Shown here: in pieces, positions 10,004-20,457 of the stretch
How positions within the stretch are numbered: position 1 is the first letter of the stretch
Layout: each line of letters starts with the position of its first letter
Assembly: GCF_036288925.1 (NCBI RefSeq)
Contig: NZ_CP127167.1
Span: 1,674,001-1,738,000, forward strand
From: Haemophilus parainfluenzae
GTDB lineage: Bacteria > Pseudomonadota > Gammaproteobacteria > Enterobacterales > Pasteurellaceae
Direction: 5' to 3'
Length of the DNA: 64,000 nucleotides
Made by a program: the position numbers and the translations under genes
Notes under the pieces: generated by a model
Told to the model about the DNA's origin: nothing
Database searches by the model: none
Seen by the model: the letters and a program-made list of their open reading frames with translations, nothing else

Positions 10004-10007
10004 GAGA

Positions 10008-10952
10008 TTAAAATGAATCGTGATATTTCACTAAATCTTCGCGGCTAATGGCAAATACACCTAGACCGCCATTTTTTAGTTCAACCCATTCAAATGGCAC
10101 ATCTGGATATTGTTCAATGAGACTTACCATACTATTGCCTACTTCGCAAACGAGCACGCCATTTGGTGTTAAATAATCCGGCACTTGTTTTAAAATTTGT
10201 TTTGTAATTTCTAAACCATCAACACCGGAACCTAAGGCTAATTCAGGCTCATAATGGAATTCTTCCGGCATATCTGCCAAATCTTCTTCATCTACATAAG
10301 GTGGGTTGGTCACGATTAAATCATATTGTTGACCGAAGAGATTTTGGAATAAATATGATTGAATCGGGAAAACACGGTGTTCTAATTGGTGGCGTGCAAT
10401 ATTGATTTCCGCTACATTTAACGCATCCACAGAAAGATCGACTGCATCCACTTCAGCCTCAGGAAAGGCTTCAGCAGTAGCAATCGCGATACAACCACTG
10501 CCGGTACAAAGATCTAAAATACGTTTTGGTTCAGATTTTAAAAGCGGAGCAAATTTATCTTGGATTAATGCACTAATTGGCGAGCGAGGAATAATCGTCC
10601 GCTCATCTACATAGAATTCTAATCCGCAGAACCACGCACTATTTGTTAAATAGGCGACAGGCATACGTTGCTCAATACGGCTTAAGACTAATTGTACTAA
10701 GGTTTCTTTTTCTGAGTGAGTGAGTTTGCTGCTAAATAAATCTTGCGGTAAATCGAGCGGTAATTGAAGTCCCGCAAGGACTAATTGAAGACTTTCATCC
10801 CACGCATTGTCATGGCCTTGTCCGTAATAAATATCAGAACGGTTAAATGTGCTGTATGTCCAGCGTAAAAAATCTTGAATGGTTGTTAATTCACTTGCCA
10901 CATTATCTTCTAAAATTGTCGCAACAAGTTCTTGATTGTGTAAGGTTTCCAT
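10008..10952 (-). CDS. prmB: 50S ribosomal protein L3 N5-glutamine methyltransferase PrmB
   Basis: Starting at the ATG at 10952 (METLHNQELVATI) the protein has 314 residues; GAGGC four bases upstream supports it over the TTG at 10964. An N-terminal helical domain is followed by a SAM-binding Rossmann domain (ILDLCTGSGCIAIA) and the glutamine-methylating motif NPPYVDEEDL. The distribution of motifs and length fit PrmB rather than PrmC, which methylates release factors. It diverges from smrB across about 85 bp. Confidence 0.93.
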   Translation of the reverse strand: METLHNQELVATILEDNVASELTTIQDFLRWTYSTFNRSDIYYGQGHDNAWDESLQLVLAGLQLPLDLPQDLFSSKLTHSEKETLVQLVLSRIEQRMPVAYLTNSAWFCGLEFYVDERTIIPRSPISALIQDKFAPLLKSEPKRILDLCTGSGCIAIATAEAFPEAEVDAVDLSVDALNVAEINIARHQLEHRVFPIQSYLFQNLFGQQYDLIVTNPPYVDEEDLADMPEEFHYEPELALGSGVDGLEITKQILKQVPDYLTPNGVLVCEVGNSMVSLIEQYPDVPFEWVELKNGGLGVFAISREDLVKYHDSF

Positions 10953-11036
10953 TTTGTGCCTCAATAAAAAATTTGGCTAGTTATACCATAGAATAGATGT
11001 GCTATCATTAAGCAAAATAACAAATTGAGAAAAATA

Positions 11037-11546
11037 ATGACAGAACAAGATGATTTCGATCTTTTTCGGGCGGAAACAAAAGGGATCAAACCCATCAAGC
11101 AAGATACTTTTGTGGCGCCGCGTCAAAAGAGCGGTCAAAAAAAATCCGATTTACGTGATATTCGAGAAAAAGAAGATACGCTTTTCTATTTTTCCGATGA
11201 ATATGAACCATTGCTAAATGAACATGATGGTGTCATCAAATATTTACGCGAAGGGGAAGATAGCCATTTATTGAAACAACTTCGTCGTGGCGATTTTTCA
11301 CCCGAATTATTTTTGGATTTACATGGTTTAACCCGTGAGCAAGCCAAAATGGAATTAGCGGCATTGTTGCTAGCTTGTGAAGATCAGCATGTTTATTGCG
11401 CGAGCATCATGACCGGCTATGGAACCTTTACGTTGAAAAAACAAATTCCACGTTGGTTAGTTCAGCACCCTAAAGTCCGGGCGTTACACCAAGCACCCAA
11501 AGAATGGGGTGGAGAAGCAGCGATACTCATTTTAGTGGATGTATAA
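11037..11546 (+). CDS. smrB: SmrB, Smr-domain ribosome-rescue endonuclease
   Basis: From the ATG at 11037 the protein has 169 residues; the TTG at 11025 is four codons earlier and less likely. The Smr domain is in the second half: LDLHGLTREQAKMEL near residue 95 gives the DLHG motif, followed by TGYGTFTLKKQIPRWL and HQAPKEWGGEAA. E. coli SmrB cuts mRNA at collided ribosomes, so the same role is inferred. The protein diverges from prmB, and a strong bidirectional terminator separates it from trpA. Confidence 0.92.
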   Translation: MTEQDDFDLFRAETKGIKPIKQDTFVAPRQKSGQKKSDLRDIREKEDTLFYFSDEYEPLLNEHDGVIKYLREGEDSHLLKQLRRGDFSPELFLDLHGLTREQAKMELAALLLACEDQHVYCASIMTGYGTFTLKKQIPRWLVQHPKVRALHQAPKEWGGEAAILILVDV

Positions 11547-11548
11547 AG

Positions 11549-11581
11549 AAAGATGCAGATCGACATTGATCTGCATCTTTT
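11549..11581. terminator. Bidirectional terminator between smrB and trpA
   Basis: A perfect 13-bp stem, AAAGATGCAGATC (11549-11561) with GATCTGCATCTTT (11568-11580), and a six-base loop. It lies between convergent genes and should end both the smrB and the trp operon transcripts. Confidence 0.92.
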
Positions 11582-11586
11582 GTCAA

Positions 11587-12393
11587 TTATTTTGTTGCTG
11601 CTTTCATATTGCGAACAAACTCAGCAAGTTCAGTTAAACATTGAGCTTGATTATCTAAATTTCGCTCAATGATTTTTACCGTTGCAGAGCCTGAAATAGC
11701 TCCCGCAGCACCAAGTTGAAGAGCCTCTTTTACTTGAGCAGGTTGAGCAATACCAAAACCTTGTAGAATTGGTGGAGCCTTATGAGCTTTAAGTTGTTCT
11801 ACAAGTGTATCTAAGTTTGCAGCATGAGCTTGATTCTCTGCACTTGTTACACCTGCACGAGAAACTAAATAGGTATAGCCTTCGCTGTTTTCAGCAACAC
11901 CTTGTACCGTTTTGGCATCAGCATTTGGTGGGCAAATAAAGACAGGTTGAATGCCATACTTTTTAGCAGCTTGAACATAGTCTTCTTTTGCCAATAGTGG
12001 AATATCTGCTACTAAAACCGCATCCACGCCGACTTCTGTACAACGTTGATAGAAATTATCTAATCCTTTAGCAAAAATCAAATTTGCACAAAGGAGTAAG
12101 CTAATCGGAATTTCTGGATATTTTGACCGTACTTTAGCGAGTAATTTAAAGCTGTCTTCAGTGCTATGGCCCGCATTTAGCGCACGGTTATTAGCTGCCT
12201 GGATTACGGGACCGTCTAATAGCGGATCAGAAAATGGAAAGCCTAATTCCAACGCATCTGCGCCATTTTCAACTAAAGTACAAATAATCTCAAAAGAGCG
12301 ATCAAATGTTGGATCGCATAATGTAACGAAAGGTACAAAAGCCCCTTCTTTTTTCGCTGCAAGTTCTGCAAATTTAGTTTCAAAACGGCTCAT
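11587..12393 (-). CDS. trpA: Tryptophan synthase alpha subunit
   Basis: The 268-residue TIM barrel carries the catalytic pair E49 and D60 within [16 protein letters not shown] and the phosphate-binding SGSATVK near the end. It cleaves indole-3-glycerol phosphate to indole and glyceraldehyde 3-phosphate and channels indole to TrpB. Its ATG overlaps the trpB stop by one base (TAATG), so the two are translationally coupled. It is the last gene of the trp operon and is followed by a strong terminator. Confidence 0.98.
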   Translation of the reverse strand: MSRFETKFAELAAKKEGAFVPFVTLCDPTFDRSFEIICTLVENGADALELGFPFSDPLLDGPVIQAANNRALNAGHSTEDSFKLLAKVRSKYPEIPISLLLCANLIFAKGLDNFYQRCTEVGVDAVLVADIPLLAKEDYVQAAKKYGIQPVFICPPNADAKTVQGVAENSEGYTYLVSRAGVTSAENQAHAANLDTLVEQLKAHKAPPILQGFGIAQPAQVKEALQLGAAGAISGSATVKIIERNLDNQAQCLTELAEFVRNMKAATK

Positions 12394-13589
12394 TATTGCA
12401 TTCCTTTTTCTTTTAAAATTTTATCAACGGTGAAAATATCTTTATCCCCACGACCAGAAAGATTCACCACTAAAATTTGTTCTTTATTCGGTTCTTGATG
12501 AATCATTTTTAGTGCATGAGCTAATGCATGAGAACTTTCCAATGCAGGAATAATCCCTTCATGTTTTGCTAATGCTTGGAAAGCGTTTAATGCTTCATCA
12601 TCTGTAATGCTTGGGTATTCGGCACGACCAATACTTTGCAAGTAAGCATGTTGAGGCCCAACAGAAGGGAAGTCTAATCCAGCAGAAATAGAGTAGGATT
12701 CTTCCACTTGACCATCTTCAGTTTGCATTAAAGGTGATTTCATGCCGAAATAAATACCCACTTTTGCATGGCCTAATGGCGCACCATGTTCACCACTTTC
12801 AATGCCGTGACCTGCAGGTTCTATACCAATTAAACGTACATCTTTTTCATCAATAAAATCGGCAAACATACCAATCGCATTGGAACCACCACCAACTGCC
12901 GCGATGACAGCATCCGGTAAACGGCCTTCTTTTTCTAAAATTTGACGTTTAGTTTCTTCACCAATCATTTTTTGGAATTCACGTACAATCGTCGGGAATG
13001 GATGAGGACCTGCTGCGGTACCCAATAAATAATGGGTGTTTTCATAGTTGGCTGACCAATCACGCATCGCTTCACAGCACGCATCTTTCAATGAGCAAGA
13101 ACCTTTTTGTACAGGAATCACTTCTGCGCCCATCAAACGCATACGGAAGACGTTTGGTGATTGACGTTCCACGTCTTTTGCCCCCATATAAACACGGCAA
13201 GGCATATCTAACATCGCACAAGCAAGGGCTGTTGCTACGCCATGTTGTCCTGCACCAGTTTCTGCGATAATACGTGTTTTACCCATGCGTTTTGCTAATA
13301 AAATTTGACCTAATACTTGGTTGGTTTTATGGGCACCGCCGTGAAGTAAATCTTCACGTTTTAAATAAATTTTTGCTTTTGTCCCTTTGGTTAAATTACG
13401 GCAAAGGGTAAGTGCGGTTGGTCTGCCCGCATAATTTTTAAGTAAATCTTGAAATTCACGTTGGAATTCAGGATCGTCTTTTGCTTCCACAAAGGCTTTT
13501 TCTAGCTGTTGTAATACCGGTACGAGAATTTCCGGTACATACATTCCGCCAAATTCACCGAAATAAGGATTTAAAAGGGTTTCTGACAT
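12393..13589 (-). CDS. trpB: Tryptophan synthase beta subunit
   Basis: The 398-residue PLP enzyme has the Schiff-base lysine at K88 in GGAHKTNQ and the phosphate-binding GGGSNAIG loop. It joins indole with serine to make tryptophan, in an alpha2beta2 complex with TrpA. The start [19 protein letters not shown] is the expected one, with AAGGAAATATT upstream. It is separated from ydfG by 12 bp. Confidence 0.98.
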   Translation of the reverse strand: MSETLLNPYFGEFGGMYVPEILVPVLQQLEKAFVEAKDDPEFQREFQDLLKNYAGRPTALTLCRNLTKGTKAKIYLKREDLLHGGAHKTNQVLGQILLAKRMGKTRIIAETGAGQHGVATALACAMLDMPCRVYMGAKDVERQSPNVFRMRLMGAEVIPVQKGSCSLKDACCEAMRDWSANYENTHYLLGTAAGPHPFPTIVREFQKMIGEETKRQILEKEGRLPDAVIAAVGGGSNAIGMFADFIDEKDVRLIGIEPAGHGIESGEHGAPLGHAKVGIYFGMKSPLMQTEDGQVEESYSISAGLDFPSVGPQHAYLQSIGRAEYPSITDDEALNAFQALAKHEGIIPALESSHALAHALKMIHQEPNKEQILVVNLSGRGDKDIFTVDKILKEKGMQ

Positions 13590-13601
13590 AATATTTCCTT
13601 G

Positions 13602-14360
13602 TTATTTTTGAATTCTTGCAACATTAAGTGGTGCAAAGGTTTGTGCAGTTGGCATCACTTCAATGCGATTAATATTGACATGTTCAGGTTGTTGATTGAG
13701 CCATAACACAATATTAGCTATATCTTGTGGGCTGACATATTCCACATTTTCATAGAGTTTTTTTGCTCGGGCATCATCACCTTTAAAGCGGATATTAGAA
13801 AATTCAGTTCCACCACAAAGACCGGGTTCAACATTGGACACGCGAATTTGTGTACCAGCAAGATCGGCTCGAAGATTTAAACTAAATTGTTTTATAAAAG
13901 CTTTAGTGCCACCGTATACATTGCCACCTGGATAAGGATAAGTACCTGCAATTGAGCCTAAATTAATAATATGACCTGAATTGCGTTCAACCATTTGTGG
14001 TAACACAAGACGAGTGATGGTGACGAGACCTTTAATATTGGTATCAATCATTTGCATCCAATCGTCTAAACTCGCTTTATCTGCACTTTCTAAGCCTAAT
14101 CCTAAACCTGCATTATTCACCAATAAATCAATGGATTGCCAAGTAGCGGGAAGGGAATGGAAAGCATCTTCTGTTGCTTGGCGATCTGAAATATCAAAGG
14201 CAAGAAAATGGAAGTTCTCACCTAATTCTTGTTGTAATTGTTCTAAACGAGCTACGCGGCGCCCTGTGCCAATTACACGATAACCATTTTCAATAAATGT
14301 GCGACAAATTGCCGCACCAAATCCGGCAGTTGCGCCGGTTACTAACGCTGTTCTTTGCAT
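13602..14360 (-). CDS. ydfG: YdfG-like short-chain dehydrogenase inside the trp operon
   Basis: From the ATG at 14360, with AGGGGA six bases upstream, the protein has 252 residues; the TTG at 14378 is not credible. It has the SDR features: cofactor motif TGATAGFG, NNAGLG, and YGGTK catalytic Tyr/Lys. Its closest known type is YdfG, an NADP-dependent dehydrogenase of 3-hydroxy acids such as L-allo-threonine and serine. It lies between trpCF and trpB with tight spacing (23 and 12 bp), so it is co-transcribed with tryptophan genes. A direct role in the pathway is not established; serine supply chemistry is a loose guess. Confidence 0.88.
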   Translation of the reverse strand: MQRTALVTGATAGFGAAICRTFIENGYRVIGTGRRVARLEQLQQELGENFHFLAFDISDRQATEDAFHSLPATWQSIDLLVNNAGLGLGLESADKASLDDWMQMIDTNIKGLVTITRLVLPQMVERNSGHIINLGSIAGTYPYPGGNVYGGTKAFIKQFSLNLRADLAGTQIRVSNVEPGLCGGTEFSNIRFKGDDARAKKLYENVEYVSPQDIANIVLWLNQQPEHVNINRIEVMPTAQTFAPLNVARIQK

Positions 14361-14383
14361 AATGCTTCCCCTTAGCAATCAGA

Positions 14384-15820
14384 TTAATTTGACAAAATCG
14401 TCTTAAAAACTGACCGCACTTTTTCGCTGTCTTTTACGCCTGCGGCAGTTTCTACACCAGAATTGAGATCAACCCCTAGGCAACCTTGCTTAATGGCTTG
14501 TTCAATATTGTCGGGTGAAATACCACCCGCCAAAATAATTTTGTGTTTCAAGTTTTCAGGAATGAGTGACCAATTAAAGGTTTTTCCTGTGCCACCTTGC
14601 TGATTAGCGGATTGGCTATCGAAAATATAGCGAGCAATATTTAAATCATCAGTAAAATCAACTGCACTTTGTGCTTCAGTATCGACTGAAATAGCTTTCC
14701 AAATTTGAGTATCCTCAGGTAGTTGATGGCGAAGTGCAGTAATAAATTCAGTGGTTTCTGAACCGTGTAGCTGAACGGCATAAAGCTGCAATTGTTTAGC
14801 GATTTTTACAATAAAATCAATTTCTTGATTCTGGAACACGCCAACAAAATGAAGTGGTGATGCTGTCACTAATTCTTGTGCTTGACGTAGGCTCACACAG
14901 CGTTTTGAATGATCGACGAAAATTAAGCCGCCGTATAATGCCCCGTTTGCGTAAACCTCTTTGACGTCTTGCGTGCGAGTTAAACCGCATACTTTATTTT
15001 CGCCAAAAATCACTTCACGCACAGCATTATTTAAATCTGCACTGCCCATTAGGCTGCTGCCGATCAAAAAGCCATGTGCCACTTTTTGCAAATCACGAAT
15101 TTGACTGTGATTATAAATCCCTGATTCGCTGATAATACGTGCATCCGCGGGGATACGATCGGCATATTTTTGTGTGAGTTCTACTACGCGGTTTAAATCA
15201 ACAGTGAGATCGTGAAGATTACGATTGTTAACACCGATAATTTTTGCACCTAGAGCAAGGGCTCGCTCAAATTCTTCTTCATTGCTGGTTTCTGTCAATA
15301 CCCCCATGCCGAGAGAATGTGCAAGATCAGCCAATACGCGATAGGTTTCATCATTCACCACTGAAAGCATCAATAAAATAGCATCAGCTTGATAGGAACG
15401 CGCAAGATAAACCTGATATTCGCTGATCATAAAATCTTTGCACAATACAGGTTGTGAGACAACGTCACGTACTTGCGGCAAATAGTCAAATTTACCTTGG
15501 AAGTATTTCTCATCCGTTAGCACTGAAACCGCTGACGCATAATGTTTATACACATTGGCGATTTCATCTAAATTAAATTCACCACGAATTAATCCTTTAG
15601 AAGGGGACGCTTTCTTACATTCTAAAATATAAGCCGGTTTTTGATGGGTGCCTTTACCCAACGCATCATAAAAAGAGCGGTCAGATTTTTGAATGTTTTC
15701 TTTAAATTGTGAAAGCGGAAATTCAGTTTCCTTTGCTTTAACCCATAGTGCTTTGTCTAAGACGATTTTTTGTAGCACCGTAGCAGAGTCAATTGGTTTG
15801 GTGAAATCTTGCGTGATCAT
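14384..15820 (-). CDS. trpC: Bifunctional indole-3-glycerol-phosphate synthase / phosphoribosylanthranilate isomerase
   Basis: The 478-residue protein is two TIM barrels fused. The first, to about residue 260, has the IGPS motif [16 protein letters not shown]. The second, from about residue 275, starts CGLTRTQDV like TrpF and contains FVGVFQNQ and the LAGGISPDN region. It therefore does two successive steps from phosphoribosylanthranilate to indole-3-glycerol phosphate, as in E. coli. trpD lies 41 bp upstream. Alternative name trpCF. Confidence 0.97.
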   Translation of the reverse strand: MITQDFTKPIDSATVLQKIVLDKALWVKAKETEFPLSQFKENIQKSDRSFYDALGKGTHQKPAYILECKKASPSKGLIRGEFNLDEIANVYKHYASAVSVLTDEKYFQGKFDYLPQVRDVVSQPVLCKDFMISEYQVYLARSYQADAILLMLSVVNDETYRVLADLAHSLGMGVLTETSNEEEFERALALGAKIIGVNNRNLHDLTVDLNRVVELTQKYADRIPADARIISESGIYNHSQIRDLQKVAHGFLIGSSLMGSADLNNAVREVIFGENKVCGLTRTQDVKEVYANGALYGGLIFVDHSKRCVSLRQAQELVTASPLHFVGVFQNQEIDFIVKIAKQLQLYAVQLHGSETTEFITALRHQLPEDTQIWKAISVDTEAQSAVDFTDDLNIARYIFDSQSANQQGGTGKTFNWSLIPENLKHKIILAGGISPDNIEQAIKQGCLGVDLNSGVETAAGVKDSEKVRSVFKTILSN

Positions 15821-15861
15821 AATTTTTCTTCTTATTGTGGCTTATCAAATCAGCCTTTATC

Positions 15862-16863
15862 TTAATATTTTGTCAAATGTTGTAGTGTCTCAAACGCTTT
15901 GCCTGAAGCAAGGTGAGCCAACACATTTTGAACATTTTGTTTTAAGTCATCATGACCAAATAATTTCAGCAATAATGCCACATTTGCGGCTACCGCATTA
16001 GCATGCTCTGCTTTGCCTTTACCTTGTAAAAGTGCGGTCAGATATTGGGCGTTTTCTTGCGGTTCGCCACCACGTAAACTTTCTAAAGATTGTGTTTTTA
16101 AACCAAAATCTTCTGGCGTTAAGGTGAAGTAGTCAATTTTGCCGTTTTTAATTTCAGCGACTTGCGTTTCACCATGTACGGCGACTTCATCAAGACCCGC
16201 ACCATGAACCACAAAAGTATGTTGATGGCCTAATGCAACAGCTGTTTCAGCATAGGTTTTCACTAATTCAGGAGCATACACACCAAGCAAATGATAAGTT
16301 GGGCGAGCTGGATTGATTAATGGCCCCAAAATGTTAAAAAGCGTACGTGTTTTTAATGCTGCACGAACAGGAGCGACATGTTTAAACCCACTGTGATATT
16401 GTTGAGCAAATAAGAAGCATACGCCAATATCATCAAGTGCTTGACGAGCTTGTTCTGACGTGACATTCACATTTACACCAAGTGCGGTTAATACATCACT
16501 GGCACCTGATTTGCTTGATACGCTTCGGTTACCGTGTTTTGCTACTTTGGCACCCATAGAGGCTGCAACAATGGCACTCGCCGTAGAAATATTAATTGTG
16601 TTTTGACCATCGCCACCCGTTCCTACAATATCCGCAAAAGGGTAATCAGGACGAGGGAATGATTTGGCATTGTTCAAGGATGCTGATACCGCACCACTTA
16701 ATTCCTCAATGGCGGCACCACGTACTTTTAACGCAATCAGCATGGCAGCGATTTGTTCGTTATTCAGTTCGCCTTGCATAATGGCATTAAAAATGACCGC
16801 ACTTTCTTCTTTATTAAGTGTTTTTCCACTGTAAAGTTGTTCTAATAATTGAGCCGTTTGCAT
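15862..16863 (-). CDS. trpD: Anthranilate phosphoribosyltransferase
   Basis: The 333-residue protein has the AnPRT signature [16 protein letters not shown] (PRPP binding) and [17 protein letters not shown]. It is a stand-alone TrpD, not fused to the TrpG glutaminase as in E. coli. It transfers phosphoribosyl to anthranilate. An uptake sequence is inside the gene near 16031. The tautomerase-like gene is 11 bp upstream. Confidence 0.97.
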   Translation of the reverse strand: MQTAQLLEQLYSGKTLNKEESAVIFNAIMQGELNNEQIAAMLIALKVRGAAIEELSGAVSASLNNAKSFPRPDYPFADIVGTGGDGQNTINISTASAIVAASMGAKVAKHGNRSVSSKSGASDVLTALGVNVNVTSEQARQALDDIGVCFLFAQQYHSGFKHVAPVRAALKTRTLFNILGPLINPARPTYHLLGVYAPELVKTYAETAVALGHQHTFVVHGAGLDEVAVHGETQVAEIKNGKIDYFTLTPEDFGLKTQSLESLRGGEPQENAQYLTALLQGKGKAEHANAVAANVALLLKLFGHDDLKQNVQNVLAHLASGKAFETLQHLTKY

Positions 16864-16874
16864 AATCTCGTCCT

Positions 16875-17270
<396 letters not shown>

Positions 17271-17855
17271 TTAATCTCTGTTTAATAACCATTCCACAGA
17301 TTGTTGTAATAATTTGGGACCTTGCACAGTAAGGATGCTTTCTGGATGGAATTGGAAAGCACAAATTGGCAAGGTTTTATGACGAATCGCCATCACGATA
17401 CCATTGTAATCGGCATTGACAATAAATTCGTCAGGCAGATTTTTACCCATTAAAGAGTGATAGCGTGCCACAGGCATTGGGTTAGCAATATCTTTAAACA
17501 TGGCTTGGTTATCGTGTTGAATGCGCGATACTTTACCATGTAATACTTCGCCTGCATGTACAACCTCTCCACCAAAAGCTTGAATAAGCGCTTGATGGCC
17601 TAAGCAAATACCAATAATTGGCACATCATTTTTTAAACGTTCAATAAGTGGGAGTAAGATGCCTGCTTCTGCCGGGGTACCTGGTCCTGGAGAGAGTGCA
17701 AGAATCGTATCCGGTGTATTTAATGCTTCTTGTACCACTTGTTCTAAATTAGTGTCATTACGATAAATTTTTACGTTATGCCCAAGCACTCGGAATTGAT
17801 CCACTAAGTTATAAGTGAATGAATCAAAATTATCTAAAAAGAGAATATTAGCCAT
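17271..17855 (-). CDS. trpG: Anthranilate synthase component II (glutamine amidotransferase)
   Basis: The 194-residue class I glutaminase has the nucleophile cysteine in GICLGHQ, the oxyanion motif SPGPGTP and the His/Glu pair in FHPES. It supplies ammonia to TrpE. It is a separate gene, 12 bp after trpE; a role shared with para-aminobenzoate synthesis is possible but unproven. Confidence 0.97.
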   Translation of the reverse strand: MANILFLDNFDSFTYNLVDQFRVLGHNVKIYRNDTNLEQVVQEALNTPDTILALSPGPGTPAEAGILLPLIERLKNDVPIIGICLGHQALIQAFGGEVVHAGEVLHGKVSRIQHDNQAMFKDIANPMPVARYHSLMGKNLPDEFIVNADYNGIVMAIRHKTLPICAFQFHPESILTVQGPKLLQQSVEWLLNRD

Positions 17856-17867
17856 AATTTATCGTCC

Positions 17868-19418
17868 TTATTTTGCTTGGGTATTGATTTGTTTGATTGC
17901 TTTAAGCACTGCAGCCGCTTTATGGCGAGTTTCATCCGCTTCCATTTGTGGATCAGAATCCAATACTTCGCCACAACCCGCTTGAATATGGGCAATGCCA
18001 TTTTGTACAAAAGCAGAACGAATGACGATACAGGTATCGAAATGACCATCAGACGTGAGATAACCGACCGCACCACCGTAGCTGTGACGTTTTTGCTGTT
18101 CAAATTGATAGATTAACTGCATCGCTTTGATTTTAGGCGCACCAGTTAATGTCCCCATATTCATACAAGCTTGATAAGCGTGTAAGGCATCAAGTTCAGG
18201 ACGAAGTTTACCCACTACGCGAGAAACCAAATGCATGATGTGCGAATAGCGATCCACTTGCATTAATTCGGCGACTTTACGTGTACCACTTTGGCAAACA
18301 CGAGCAATATCATTACGGGCTAAATCCACTAACATTAAATGTTCAGCTTGCTCTTTATGATCAAGACGTAATTCTAATTCCAAACGTGCATCTAATTCTG
18401 GATCAATATTACCATGGGCATCAAAACCACGTGGGCGAGAACCTGCAATTGGATAAATTTCTAATTGGCGATTGTCCGGTGCATATTTCAACGCACTTTC
18501 TGGTGATGCTCCGAATAAAATGAAATCCTCATCGTTCATGTAGAACATATAAGGGCTTGGATTGTTATGTTTTAATTGTGCATAGCTCGCAAGGGTATTC
18601 GGGCAAGCCAATGAAAAACGGCGGGATGGCACGATTTGGAACACATCACCAATATTAATATGATGTTTTAATGCTTTTACAATGCCGATGAATTCAGGAT
18701 CTTCAAAGTTAGTGTTGACCTCATCACTTGCTGCTTTAATGGAAAATACACCATCAATATTTTTTAATTTTTGAGCAATAGAAAGTGCCGTTTTCGCGAC
18801 TTCCACTTGTTCTTCTTGACTAAAACAAAAGCTTTTTAATGTGGCTTGTTGGCTTTGGTGATCGATGGTGATTAAATTTTCTGCGAGATAAAAACTGTAA
18901 TCCGGGCAGTTAATGCCATCATCTTTTAATTCAACACCTTGCATTGGAATAAAATTTGCCACCAAATCATAAGCAAATAAACCACCTAAAAAGACAGGTG
19001 TGCTGCTATGTTGATAATGGTTAGAAATTACACGAAGTCCATCAAAAATGGTTGCAGCTTGTAATTTGCTGTCTTCATCTAATTGATTGTCGAGCTGCGC
19101 AAATTGTACAGAAAATTCATTCTCAAAATTAACCACACTTACGGTACCAAGTTGGCTTAATACAGGATGAATTTCGTTTAACACTTGTTTTCCGTTCGCA
19201 TTCAATGCTCTAAAGGTCACCTGATTGCCTAAACAAGTAATTTTAACGGCAGCATTAATTAGAATAAGGCTCTGTAAGCTATTTTTACTACCAATTTCGG
19301 CAGAGTCGAGTAGAAGAGAATTTGAGTTCTGTTGGCAAAGCGTATTAAAAATTGCGGTGGTGTCGGCATGATAGGGAACCGGTTGAGAGGTCACCGCAAT
19401 AAAAGGGGTATTTTTCAT
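17868..19418 (-). CDS. trpE: Anthranilate synthase component I
   Basis: From the ATG at 19418 (MKNTPFIAVTSQPVP), with AGGA seven bases upstream, the protein has 516 residues. The chorismate-binding domain includes GDVFQIVPSRRFSL, the PIAGSRPRG motif and GTLTGAPK. It converts chorismate to anthranilate and is the first gene of the operon, the usual feedback point. The TTG at 19424 is an artefact start. The promoter and a TrpR-like operator lie only about 25 bp upstream. Confidence 0.97.
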   Translation of the reverse strand: MKNTPFIAVTSQPVPYHADTTAIFNTLCQQNSNSLLLDSAEIGSKNSLQSLILINAAVKITCLGNQVTFRALNANGKQVLNEIHPVLSQLGTVSVVNFENEFSVQFAQLDNQLDEDSKLQAATIFDGLRVISNHYQHSSTPVFLGGLFAYDLVANFIPMQGVELKDDGINCPDYSFYLAENLITIDHQSQQATLKSFCFSQEEQVEVAKTALSIAQKLKNIDGVFSIKAASDEVNTNFEDPEFIGIVKALKHHINIGDVFQIVPSRRFSLACPNTLASYAQLKHNNPSPYMFYMNDEDFILFGASPESALKYAPDNRQLEIYPIAGSRPRGFDAHGNIDPELDARLELELRLDHKEQAEHLMLVDLARNDIARVCQSGTRKVAELMQVDRYSHIMHLVSRVVGKLRPELDALHAYQACMNMGTLTGAPKIKAMQLIYQFEQQKRHSYGGAVGYLTSDGHFDTCIVIRSAFVQNGIAHIQAGCGEVLDSDPQMEADETRHKAAAVLKAIKQINTQAK

Positions 19419-19443
19419 AATCAATCCTGTATTTTGAACTTTT

Positions 19444-19477
19444 GCACTATTAAACTAGTACACAATGCATAAGTCAA
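19444..19477 (-). promoter_or_regulatory. trp promoter overlapped by a TrpR operator
   Basis: On the minus strand TTGACT (complement at 19472-19477), a 17-base spacer and TTTAAT (complement at 19449-19454) form a good sigma-70 promoter. The 18-mer GCACTATTAAACTAGTAC at 19444-19461 covers the -10 and matches 12 of 14 core bases of the E. coli trp operator. The start site would be near 19442, leaving about 24 bases before the trpE ATG. Confidence 0.88.
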
Positions 19478-19560
19478 GAAAATAATCAAAAAATTGGCGT
19501 GATTTTACAATATTTTTTTAATTTTTAACCAAAGATATTAAAAATAGAGAAAGTTGATTA

Positions 19561-19597
19561 GAAAAAAGCCATTTTGAGGCATATCTCAAAATGGCTT
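19561..19597 (-). terminator. Terminator after azoR
   Basis: Perfect stem AAGCCATTTTGAG (19566-19578) with CTCAAAATGGCTT (19585-19597), followed on the minus strand by six T. It insulates the trp promoter region from azoR. Confidence 0.92.
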
Positions 19598-19615
19598 ATC
19601 TGGGGATTTTAGTAA

Positions 19616-20197
19616 TTAGAGAGATGCAACAATCTCATCAATTTTATTTCTTGCTGAACGTTGTGCTTTTTCAATCGCTTCAGCACCTAATCCGATGCCT
19701 TTTGCATAAGCAAACTGAACATCGGTAATGCCAACAAAACCTAAAATCGCTTTTAAGTAAGTTGTCACATTGTTGTTGTCATCATACATGCCACCAAAAC
19801 TTGCTAATACAACCGCTTTTTTACCTTGAAGTAAACCTTCAGGGCCATTTGCGGTGTATTGGAAAGTCACACGAGGACGCGCAATAAAATCAAAATAAGA
19901 TTTAAGTTGTGTTGGGATGCCTAAGTTATACATAGGTGCACCAATTACAATAATATCAGCGGCTTTTAATTCAGCCACTAACTCATCAGATAAGGCTAAA
20001 AGTGCATTTTCTTCTGCAGTTTTAGGTTCGCCACGTACCGCAGTTGCCGCCGTTGCATCAAAATGGGGAAGTTGTTGCGCCGCTAAATCACGTACCACAA
20101 TGTTGTGGTCTTTTAATTTTTCAATGGTGTAATCGGCTAATTTATTACTTTGAGAGTTATCTGCAAGGATGCTTGATTTCAATACTAATACGTTCAT
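19616..20197 (-). CDS. azoR: FMN-dependent NADH:quinone/azo oxidoreductase AzoR
   Basis: The 193-residue flavodoxin-like protein has the FMN phosphate site [20 protein letters not shown], followed by [23 protein letters not shown], a hallmark of the AzoR (formerly AcpD) family. It reduces quinones and azo compounds with NADH and is thought to protect from electrophile stress. GGAAACTCT precedes the ATG. It is a single-gene unit upstream of trpE. The 260 bp to thrS hold several scattered uptake sequences and no gene that I can see. Confidence 0.93.
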   Translation of the reverse strand: MNVLVLKSSILADNSQSNKLADYTIEKLKDHNIVVRDLAAQQLPHFDATAATAVRGEPKTAEENALLALSDELVAELKAADIIVIGAPMYNLGIPTQLKSYFDFIARPRVTFQYTANGPEGLLQGKKAVVLASFGGMYDDNNNVTTYLKAILGFVGITDVQFAYAKGIGLGAEAIEKAQRSARNKIDEIVASL

Positions 20198-20457
20198 AGA
20201 GTTTCCTTTAATTGGTGTTTATCAAAAGTGCGGTCATTTTATCGGAAATTTTGAATAGATAAAGTAGCTATCAGGAAAATCATTATTTACTCATTGGAAA
20301 GAATTCAGCGAGATATTAACAAGTGTGGTGGAAAGTGCTAAAATTCTCCGCCGCACTTGGTTTGCTCGATAGTGGGAGTGAATGAAAGTGCGGTTTGTTT
20401 TTAATCATTATTTGCATGTTGCCTTTCGTATGGGCGACCACTGTATAAGGAAAAATT

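Noticed and set aside
19425..19560. trp leader peptide and attenuator
   Set aside because: No short frame with consecutive Trp codons and no terminator fold lies between the predicted start and trpE; the only hairpin nearby belongs to azoR.
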